64,000 nt of DNA from Paenibacillus sp. BJ-4 (GTDB lineage Bacteria > Bacillota > Bacilli > Paenibacillales > Paenibacillaceae). This document shows, one piece after another, positions 57,594 to 64,000 of the stretch. Location of the stretch: contig NZ_JAIVEM010000163.1 of the NCBI RefSeq assembly GCF_020404765.1, forward strand, positions 1-64,000, given 5' to 3'. Position 1 is the stretch's first letter; every line of letters begins with the position of its first letter. A program made the translations under genes and the position numbers. The notes under the pieces were generated by a model, which was given only the letters and a program-made list of their open reading frames with translations, ran no database searches and was not told the DNA's origin.

Positions 57594-58132
57594 AGCGTCA
57601 GCCTCCCACTGTAAGTTTCTACCTTCTCTATTCTAATTCCAAACAGCTCCCTCCTTAATATGCTTTCGGTTATGTCCAGATTGATAACAAGCATCGTCTC
57701 ATCAATACCTTTAATGCGAAAAACAGCATGTCCACGTGTCTTCTCCGAATCAATCACAATATGCTGTATTCTTCCTGCCTTATCAAAAATGGTTTGATCT
57801 GATAAACAGTCCAATCGATCAACAAGCATCAGCCAGTAGGTGCGCTGGGATTCCATTTTTATATTTGTTAATACAGCACACTTAAAAATCACATGCTCGT
57901 CATACATAGAGATTACCTTTTTTAGCGTGTCGGATACGAGTAGTACAGGGCGTTCAATAAAATCCGGACAAACATGGTCTTCATCTCCGTTCACGAATAC
58001 AACCGTCAGATCTTTAATAGATTCTGCTTGATCCGTTGTTACCTCCAACGTAGAGTTAGCTGTCTTTAATCCCTCAAAAGTGATCAGATGATCCTCAAGA
58101 CTTTTATCCTGTGAAATGATAAAGTATTCCAT
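57590..58132 (-). CDS. imm11-like protein in the spike cluster
   Basis: A 180-aa protein with a pattern close to the imm11/DUF1629 family: YWLMLVDRLDCLSDQTIF, then VIDSEKTRGHAVFRIKG and a C-terminal ESILRRELFGIRIEKV. ATG 58132 follows AAGGAGGG; the stop overlaps the DUF4280 start. Such proteins accompany polymorphic toxins in myxobacteria and others, often as immunity proteins. Placed before the tip protein and not after the toxin, it may instead be an adaptor. Moderate confidence in the family. Confidence 0.6.
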   Translation of the reverse strand: MEYFIISQDKSLEDHLITFEGLKTANSTLEVTTDQAESIKDLTVVFVNGDEDHVCPDFIERPVLLVSDTLKKVISMYDEHVIFKCAVLTNIKMESQRTYWLMLVDRLDCLSDQTIFDKAGRIQHIVIDSEKTRGHAVFRIKGIDETMLVINLDITESILRRELFGIRIEKVETYSGRLTL

Positions 58133-58189
58133 ACTTCCCTCCTTGACACACCCACTCCATTGTGTCTGGTGACTCCGAAAATTCAGACA

Positions 58190-59323
58190 TTAAGAACATA
58201 CTTGTATACTGTCAAGCTGCTGTCCATTTAACTTCAATATTTTAATATCTTTTTGAAGGAACATAGCACCTTCCAGATTGGCCTGGGAAAAATCCGTCTG
58301 TTTTAACAAAGCCCCTCTGAAATTAGCACCTCGCAAGTCCGATCCCTTGAAACTCACCTCTTCTAAATTGGCTCCAGCAAAATTCGTTTCCATAAACGGG
58401 GGAATATGAAATTCCTTTTCTGTGGGCACAACAAAACTTCCCTGAACCTCTTCTAGTTGAGCTCTACATAGATTAGCCCCTCTAAAATCCGCACCATGGA
58501 TTAAGCTGTAATCCAAGTTGGCCTCTTGTAGATTAGCATTACGGAAATCTGCACCGATGAGAGGACATCCTACCAAATAGCTCCCTGCCAATGAAGTTTT
58601 GGAAAACTGGCTGTAGCATAAGTTAACTAGCTTAAAATACATACGACTAAGATCTAGATTCCTAAAACTTTCATGTGCATATTGATCATGTTCATTAGGA
58701 TCAAGTCTGCTTCTAACCTCTGTACTTTGCTGCTCTTTAGAGTTGAATTTATACACAAGCTCATTAAAATCCTTATACTCGCCCACGCGAATATAGACCT
58801 CGTCGTCCTTGCCTAACGCTATAAATTCCTCCGTCTCTACTACATCTTTCATGACATGTCTTATTAAGTTAGCCATGTAGTTTACATAAAGCGATGCTTC
58901 TTCTCTCTTAATTTGAGATATATCGGCAGAATAGATTTTATTGACATACTTTTTACTATCTTGTATAAGCTGACGCTCAAAGATATCAAGAAAGTTAAAT
59001 ACCCAGTCGGCATCATATTCCTTTGCGCATTCTACCGGGTCCATATAGCCTTGATGATCATAAAAATATATCCGGCAACTTGCATCATGATTAATTACGC
59101 GATGTCTGAAAAAAGTAAAATGTATATGCTGAATCTTTCCTTTATCACATTTCTTCTGCAAGTTGAGGGCTTGTATACAACTATCCTTAAAAACAGAAAG
59201 AATTTGTCTCGCAAGTTCATCACGATTATTTATCAAGTATTCGTGTAAGGCTGCAATCTGCTCTATACGATATTTTAGGACACTGTTTTCTCTTAAATGT
59301 AATAAAGCTTCATGACGTTTCAC
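58190..59323 (-). CDS. Pentapeptide-repeat protein of the spike cluster
   Basis: A 377-aa protein. The first 200 residues are a helical domain with no match I recognise. From about residue 215 it has A(D/N)LXX pentapeptide repeats (GADFRNANLQEANLDYS, GADFRGANLCRAQLEE, GANLEEVSFKGSDLRGANF) that fold as a right-handed quadrilateral beta-helix. Start GTG 59323 behind GGGAGGT, whose GAGGT could pair with ACCTC just downstream and damp translation. In Gram-negative T6SS clusters pentapeptide proteins link VgrG to effectors; a similar adaptor role is inferred. Confidence 0.8.
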   Translation of the reverse strand: MKRHEALLHLRENSVLKYRIEQIAALHEYLINNRDELARQILSVFKDSCIQALNLQKKCDKGKIQHIHFTFFRHRVINHDASCRIYFYDHQGYMDPVECAKEYDADWVFNFLDIFERQLIQDSKKYVNKIYSADISQIKREEASLYVNYMANLIRHVMKDVVETEEFIALGKDDEVYIRVGEYKDFNELVYKFNSKEQQSTEVRSRLDPNEHDQYAHESFRNLDLSRMYFKLVNLCYSQFSKTSLAGSYLVGCPLIGADFRNANLQEANLDYSLIHGADFRGANLCRAQLEEVQGSFVVPTEKEFHIPPFMETNFAGANLEEVSFKGSDLRGANFRGALLKQTDFSQANLEGAMFLQKDIKILKLNGQQLDSIQVCS

Positions 59324-59366
59324 CGTTGAGGTTGACCTCCCTTGCTACTTCAGGTTGACAAGAAGA

Positions 59367-60860
59367 TTAATTCGTGAATACTTCGGTACCTGCAAGCTTG
59401 GCATTTCCTGCCTGATCCAAAGTGATCTTTCCACCCTTATCACTTCCAATTACAATTTCATCTGTGGCGGTCATCATCAATGTCTTTTCAGCTCTTATTT
59501 TTACGTTTTCTTTAGAATGCAGTGATACTTCTTTTTGCCCGATGATTGTGACTGCACCACTAGCCTCTAATTTCACAATCGCCTGTCCTCCGTTAGCGGA
59601 AATCTCCACATGATCCGGCGTGAGCTTAACTTCCATTCCTGCTGGATTTCGAAAATATCGTACATTCGGATCAGACATTCGGTCCCCTGAAGAATCGCCA
59701 CCTCCACCTGATGCGCTTCCTCCCCCATCGGAAGCACTCCCATGCTGTGCAGAGTCCTCCGAATATGAATTGACTGAGCTGATGGCAAAAGCCGCATCTT
59801 CCCATTGGCTCGGTAAATTCACTCGTACGCTATCTCCCTTTTCCGGCATGCAGTACCAGCCACTTCCATCCTCTGAAGCGTATACTGTTGAATATGGAAA
59901 CCAGTAAGCAGTTCCTTCATCCTGATGATTATCAATTTCCAAATGAACTTTTACTGTATCCCGCTTAATCGCCAGTACCCTTCCCCCTATGGAAGCACCG
60001 CGTATCCGTTCGTTATAAGGTTTGGCACGATTGATGCCTAAGCGACTTGCAAGCGTATAGCGGTGAACGATTAGTCCCTTTTCCATGGTTGAAATACTTT
60101 TCTGGATAAAATATGATCTATCTTGAAAACGAATAGCATCGCCTAGGTTTAATATTTTATGAGTTTCAATCTCGTAATACACAAAATCCGTCTCATGAAC
60201 GTCTGTCTGATGATTTTTGGAATGCACCAAATATTCTGACAAATTCTTTTTGACGGTATAATTAAAGTTTTCCAGGCATTCAGTTGCTTCATCATCAGGA
60301 ATGCCAAAGAATGTTTTTATGCTTTTAAATTTACCCACTGGCATTAGTACCGTGTTCACACGGGCAGCCATCCGTTTTAAAAAGGTCCAATCTGTTTCGT
60401 GATATTGAAGAACAAAATTCCCAATACTCTCATCACGGTCAGCGGAATATATGACATCATAATCGTCGTATCCCCTGCCAACTTCTTTAACCAGGCGTGA
60501 ATAGATAAGTGATGCATTCTGGTAGGATTTGGTTTTAATTTGCATATCCAATAAATAAGAGTAGGTATAGGCCTCCGCTTTAAGGTAATACACATCGAGC
60601 ACTTTCTGAATTTCCATCATGCTAATTAATCCGCAAAACAGCTCTTTCCGTCCACCACCCTCCAGAACCTGGTATACTTCCACCGGTGTCTGTGCTTGAA
60701 TGGAGTGAACATATTTATCCTTTTGCTCTTCGGTGATCGTACCGGTAAAGGAAAGCTTGCCGTGTTCATTCACCTGATGAATAATTTTTAACTCTTTTAA
60801 CTTCACCTGCTCAAAAGGACTTATTTTGACGTTGTCATAAGCAAGAATAGGCGTACTCAT
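59367..60860 (-). CDS. VgrG-like contractile-injection spike protein
   Basis: A 497-aa protein with the gpD/VgrG-like N-terminal region (QYHETDWTFLKRMAARVNT is diagnostic), an OB-like domain near residue 300-375 and a beta-rich C-terminal part with regular DxIxIxS repeats (VEISANGGQAIVKLEASGA, KENVKIRAEK). A Gly/Ser linker sits near residue 395. ATG 60860 follows GGAGGTGG and overlaps the previous stop (ATGA). It is paralogous to the N-terminus of the Rhs fusion, so the two may form mixed or alternative trimers. Confidence 0.88.
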   Translation of the reverse strand: MSTPILAYDNVKISPFEQVKLKELKIIHQVNEHGKLSFTGTITEEQKDKYVHSIQAQTPVEVYQVLEGGGRKELFCGLISMMEIQKVLDVYYLKAEAYTYSYLLDMQIKTKSYQNASLIYSRLVKEVGRGYDDYDVIYSADRDESIGNFVLQYHETDWTFLKRMAARVNTVLMPVGKFKSIKTFFGIPDDEATECLENFNYTVKKNLSEYLVHSKNHQTDVHETDFVYYEIETHKILNLGDAIRFQDRSYFIQKSISTMEKGLIVHRYTLASRLGINRAKPYNERIRGASIGGRVLAIKRDTVKVHLEIDNHQDEGTAYWFPYSTVYASEDGSGWYCMPEKGDSVRVNLPSQWEDAAFAISSVNSYSEDSAQHGSASDGGGSASGGGGDSSGDRMSDPNVRYFRNPAGMEVKLTPDHVEISANGGQAIVKLEASGAVTIIGQKEVSLHSKENVKIRAEKTLMMTATDEIVIGSDKGGKITLDQAGNAKLAGTEVFTN

Positions 60861-61483
60861 TTGCTGTCCACCTCCAGTGATGAAATCATACCTTCGGTAA
60901 TCCACTTCCATAAGTTTCGTTGCCGATCACTACCGTTCACATTAATAATGAGCTGATGGTTACCTTTTTCTACAAAGCATAAATAATTGAACACTACTCC
61001 ATTAGCCACGTTATTGGTGAACAGACAGTAATGAGACTCTAATGGGTCATGATTAACCGTACCGTCCTCGACCCAACTGATTGGCATCTCCATCGCACGA
61101 AATTGTTGAAGCATGGAATCTTTCATATGCTTCATAGAAAATTTTTCTTTTGCCTCTATCCAATTAAAAATAACGTTAATTTCATGTTCGTCATTGCAAA
61201 AAACCATATGTTCATCAGTATCAAGGGTGCAGACAAAAAAATCCGTTGGGAAGTTTATACTTAAACCTGCCTTCATTACATTCAACCTTCCAAATTCCAA
61301 TTGAATGGCATCATTGTCCAAGCTCCCTCTCTTTACTCCTTTAATGATATCTTCAGCACTCCACTGCTGCTCTTCTTCGTGCTCTATATCATTCATCGCA
61401 GGGTTAACAGAAGGTTCATTCGGAATCTGTTGGTTACGCTTCTCTTTTTCCAGCTTGGCAATTTCCTCGTCCAAATATTTCAT
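60857..61483 (-). CDS. DcrB/Eag-chaperone-like protein
   Basis: A 208-aa protein. After a charged N-terminus (about 1-50) comes a domain with AGLSINFPTDFFVCTLDTDE, GVVFNYLCFVEKGNHQLIINV and a final helix RNLWKWITEGMISSLEV, the pattern of the PsbP/DcrB (DUF1795) fold. In T6SS clusters DUF1795 Eag proteins wrap the hydrophobic segments of Rhs effectors before loading. Here the Rhs protein also has such segments, and the gene is coupled (ATGA) to the VgrG-like gene. Fold assignment is by pattern only. Confidence 0.6.
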   Translation of the reverse strand: MKYLDEEIAKLEKEKRNQQIPNEPSVNPAMNDIEHEEEQQWSAEDIIKGVKRGSLDNDAIQLEFGRLNVMKAGLSINFPTDFFVCTLDTDEHMVFCNDEHEINVIFNWIEAKEKFSMKHMKDSMLQQFRAMEMPISWVEDGTVNHDPLESHYCLFTNNVANGVVFNYLCFVEKGNHQLIINVNGSDRQRNLWKWITEGMISSLEVDSK

Positions 61484-61508
61484 AATGTACACTCCTCTAC
61501 CTGATTTT

Positions 61509-62285
61509 CTAATCCACAATCATCCGTCCGGCTCCGCTGCCCTGCCAGCGGCCTGCTGCTCGTTTTCCCCGTCCGGCTCCCTCCAGGATCAGTACGAGCT
61601 GCCTATGGAGCTGAGTATGTGAATATTCCTTATACTCCGAACCACTTCGGTTTGCAATATAATGCTGAATGGACTCCCTGTCCACAGCCTCCAGGTTCAG
61701 ACACATCAGCGCAAACATACAGTCCATCGGATCTGTTGCACCGCTTTTAAGCAGTTCGGATGCAAAGTACCGCATCGTCTCCGGGCGCAATGTACTCTGC
61801 TTCAAACCCGCAAAGGGAGCATGGATATCACTCCACGTATTGAATTCGGTAGCCATGTCAGCGAAATCCTGATAGTCGGAGCGAAGCACAGCACCATCTT
61901 TGAGCTTGAATCTGCCCAGCTCCATCTCATCCAGACCGATCTCTGCCTCATCCTCTAGTACGATATCTGCATGATGAGCGGTGAAATCCGGGCGATCTGT
62001 TTGTTCCAAAAAGAGCAGCTTCAACACCGACAGCCGCCCCGTGGCCGCATACGGCACTTCCTGCTCCTGCTCCAGCAGGTACAGTCTGCCCTTATGCTTC
62101 ACAATGCCTCTGCCTACGGTCAGCGTGTGTTCCCCGACGGTCACGTTCATTCCTGTGATTATGCCGTCTGCATGATCCTGATATCGGATATCCAGAAAAC
62201 TACGCGGGTAGTCACGCAGATTTTCCAGCATCTCGGTTTTGAGAATACGGCCTTTCTCGAACTTCGGAACGATATGAGTTAGCAT
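61509..62285 (-). CDS. Conserved protein of the spike cluster, unknown
   Basis: A 258-aa protein; ATG 62285 follows GGAGG and the stop lies 25 bp before the DcrB-like gene. The N-terminal half (IRYQDHADGIITGMNVTV, TVGRGIVKHKGRLYLL) looks beta-rich, in a way seen in baseplate or fibre-adaptor proteins, and the C-terminal half is helical (FASELLKSGATDPMDCMFAL). The last 25 residues are Gly/Arg-rich. No family could be assigned; position suggests a structural or assembly role. Confidence 0.6.
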   Translation of the reverse strand: MLTHIVPKFEKGRILKTEMLENLRDYPRSFLDIRYQDHADGIITGMNVTVGEHTLTVGRGIVKHKGRLYLLEQEQEVPYAATGRLSVLKLLFLEQTDRPDFTAHHADIVLEDEAEIGLDEMELGRFKLKDGAVLRSDYQDFADMATEFNTWSDIHAPFAGLKQSTLRPETMRYFASELLKSGATDPMDCMFALMCLNLEAVDRESIQHYIANRSGSEYKEYSHTQLHRQLVLILEGAGRGKRAAGRWQGSGAGRMIVD

Positions 62286-62357
62286 CGTGGTTTCCTCCTT
62301 CCTTCGTGTTTTTTCTGCTCCGTATGGTTCACAATCTATCCCTGTTGGCTACTTGGG

Positions 62358-62660
62358 CTACTCTTCTTTATTCAAGGGAACGGACAATCGATTTACACCG
62401 GGCGCAGGAGCCGGAACAGTCACCTCTGGAATCGTCGAATGGTTCAACACAACTGAGCGAGCGGATTTACCAAGAGCATTCGGCTTTTTAGCAGTTAAAG
62501 CTGCCATGATATAACCGATAGATTTAGTGAAGCAGCTAATCACTTGACTCCAGTAACGGACTTTGGAGTGTGTAAAGAGTTCTTTTTCATTGTTATCATC
62601 GGCCACAGCAATCCTTACAGACAGCTTGCCGACCCTTCCTTTACATTTAGACGTTTCCAT
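62358..62660 (-). pseudogene. Decayed RDD-family gene copy
   Basis: The 100-residue frame METSKCKGRVGKLSVRIAV...VRYWSQVISCFTKSIGYIMAALTAKKPN aligns with the C-terminal half of the intact RDD protein immediately upstream (MESSKCRATVGKLALGIVV...ARYWSKILSS). Transmembrane residues have decayed, the N-terminal half is missing and no ribosome site is present. It is a tandem-duplication remnant. Confidence 0.65.
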
Positions 62661-63165
62661 GACTGTTCCGCTCTGCCTGCATCTGAAGGATGTAATTCAA
62701 CTCGCGTTTGTCCACAACATAGGTATGGGCGATCAGATCGTGGAGTGCCTGTTTTTTAGCCGTGAAAGCCGTCATGATAAAGCCGATCCACAAAATGATA
62801 CTCGACAGAATCTTACTCCAGTAACGAGCACTCGCACGTCCAAAGCTGAGCTTTTGGTTAAACTCATCTACCACAACGATGCCGAGAGCCAGCTTGCCTA
62901 CCGTAGCTCTGCATTTGGACGATTCCATGAGCGCAAAATACAGCCATGACCCTCCCAAATTCATTAAAGATTGTCCTAATATTCGCATGGTAAAAATAGC
63001 AGGCGGTCCGTCTGTCAGCACAGAGGCTTCTGCCGGGGATGGCATCCAGTTCCCTAAAGCCTGAATCACGACCCAGATTATCCCGATAATCATAAATACA
63101 AATCCTAAAATAAGGCTATCAATGATATAAGCCAACGTTCGTTTCCAAAAACCTGCATACAGCAT
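62647..63165 (-). CDS. RDD-family membrane protein
   Basis: A 172-aa protein of the RDD family: FWKRTLAYIIDSLILGFVFM at the N-terminus (RT..D), three to four transmembrane helices and ATVGKLALGIVVVDEFNQKLSFGRASARYW. ATG 63165 follows GGAGG. The family's role is unclear (some members are transporters). It stands between the Hsp70-like gene and the spike genes and shares their direction. Confidence 0.82.
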   Translation of the reverse strand: MLYAGFWKRTLAYIIDSLILGFVFMIIGIIWVVIQALGNWMPSPAEASVLTDGPPAIFTMRILGQSLMNLGGSWLYFALMESSKCRATVGKLALGIVVVDEFNQKLSFGRASARYWSKILSSIILWIGFIMTAFTAKKQALHDLIAHTYVVDKRELNYILQMQAERNSHGNV

Positions 63166-63225
63166 GTTATTTCCTCCAAGTTGTGTACTTTTCTTATTTC
63201 AGGATTTCACAAAATCCTCATTTTA

Positions 63226-64000
63226 CTATTTTGTACCGTCAAAGAAATCCAGTTCGGAAAGATCATTTTCGAAGGCAAAAAAGCGTTTGGGTCCCAGATG
63301 CAACAATTCATCTCGACGAGTAATCGGTACTACATAAAAGCCCCAACGGCTGTCGCCGGCAAAAACAAAATATTTCGTCTCCTCATTGCGGATAGAGTCG
63401 GTATCATCCTGCGGGATATCCCGCCCGTACAGCACGGCGATTTCCTCATACGGCATAGGTTCAAAGGCTTCCGGCCGGCTGCGGTACACATGGCGCTGAC
63501 GCAGCTTGCCGCCGTTGGCCGTCAGGAAAAACTCTACCTCAGCCGCATGAGACGGTCGGGAAATGGAGCCGCGCACCCGATTGCTCTCCAGGCTTGCAAT
63601 CAGCTCTTTTTCACGTCCCGTATGCGTCCAGGCGCTAACAGTATACGGAATAGCCGGAATATGATTTGTAATGACCGGCTCAATCGTACCCATTTTTTTG
63701 GCGTTCAGGTAACGGATAGCTCCGCGCAGACAGGCCATTTTCAGCTCAGGTACCCGGTTCAGGTCCTCTGCCTTTTGCCGGAACTCAATGCTGCGCCCTG
63801 GCACAAATTCCTTCAGTGCTTCGCGAAATACATCAATCCGGCAGGACTGCCCGGTCAGCTTGATAATGGAATAATCCTGCAAGCGTCCCTCCTGATAGAA
63901 GTCATCCAGAAACTTGCGCACAATATTATAGATATCCGCTTTGAGTAGCAGTTGTATTTCCCGAATGTTAAACACCACATCAGGCAAGCCATATTCATCG
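63226..64000 (-). CDS. Hsp70/actin-fold-like protein, 5' end outside window
   Basis: The frame is open to the window edge, so only the C-terminal 257 codons are visible. The segment VRKFLDDFYQEGRLQDYSII, then KLTGQSCRIDVFREALKEFV and LKMACLRGAIRYLNAKKMG match the second ATPase lobe of Hsp70/DnaK-type proteins (the LTGGSSRIP-like block followed by an A-x-GAA-like block). The rest, about 140 residues, is specific and has no substrate-binding domain that I recognise. It probably works in assembly or regulation of the spike cluster. Confidence 0.65.
   Translation of the reverse strand, partial: DEYGLPDVVFNIREIQLLLKADIYNIVRKFLDDFYQEGRLQDYSIIKLTGQSCRIDVFREALKEFVPGRSIEFRQKAEDLNRVPELKMACLRGAIRYLNAKKMGTIEPVITNHIPAIPYTVSAWTHTGREKELIASLESNRVRGSISRPSHAAEVEFFLTANGGKLRQRHVYRSRPEAFEPMPYEEIAVLYGRDIPQDDTDSIRNEETKYFVFAGDSRWGFYVVPITRRDELLHLGPKRFFAFENDLSELDFFDGTK

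Overview
The window looks like a Paenibacillus chromosome close to P. polymyxa. Supporting signs are moderate GC content, strong AAGGAGG ribosome sites, frequent TTG/GTG starts, small Paenibacillus-type families (DUF1540, DUF4190, GlsB), a GH5-CBM3 cellulase, paired bacillopeptidase F-like proteases and a freyrasin-type RiPP cluster. No rRNA, tRNA or CRISPR array is visible. Both edges cut genes: a giant decapeptide-repeat protein on the left and an Hsp70/actin-fold-like protein on the right.

Left part (1-8.7 kb): a surface or fibre-like decapeptide-repeat gene whose repeats form 510-bp higher-order blocks; the enoyl reductase gene fabV; a DUF1540 protein; and an ECF sigma factor followed by two ectodomain-paralogous anti-sigma-like membrane proteins.

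Island (about 8.9-17.2 kb): a foreign insertion splits the sigma-factor locus and is flanked by direct repeats of host sequence. It holds a freyrasin-type ranthipeptide cluster on the minus strand (papA precursor with six C-X3-D motifs, papB radical SAM enzyme, ABC exporter). Next to it are a dead IS630 element with a TA target duplication, a three-gene immunity-type ABC transporter, and an integrase remnant at the right border.

Central part (17.3-47.4 kb) is ordinary chromosome with notable regulation. Two secreted S8 proteases share a Shine-Dalgarno-like block about 100 nt upstream of their starts. A SulP transporter is coupled to an ArsR regulator. An RtcB-like RNA ligase and an AAA ATPase follow a promoter, a structured leader and a terminator. 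A Bmr/NorA-like efflux pump is preceded by a textbook attenuator with a 3-codon uORF. There is also an amino-acid ABC importer, a second MFS pump, an AXE1 esterase, a luciferase-like oxidoreductase, an endoglucanase and a ClpP paralogue under an ECF sigma factor.

Right part (48-64 kb): one long minus-strand cluster encodes parts resembling a contractile-injection spike. From promoter-proximal to distal these are an Hsp70-like protein, an RDD membrane protein (plus a decayed copy), an unknown 258-aa protein, a DcrB/Eag-chaperone-like protein, a VgrG-like protein, a pentapeptide-repeat protein, an imm11-like protein, a DUF4280 PAAR-like tip, and a 2493-aa VgrG-like/hydrophobic/Rhs/toxin fusion. 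A DUF4291 protein, a small HEAT-like candidate immunity protein and a scrambled Rhs remnant follow. This Gram-positive counterpart of a T6SS spike-effector-chaperone set is the strongest candidate for an unusual system; no sheath or tube gene is visible here.
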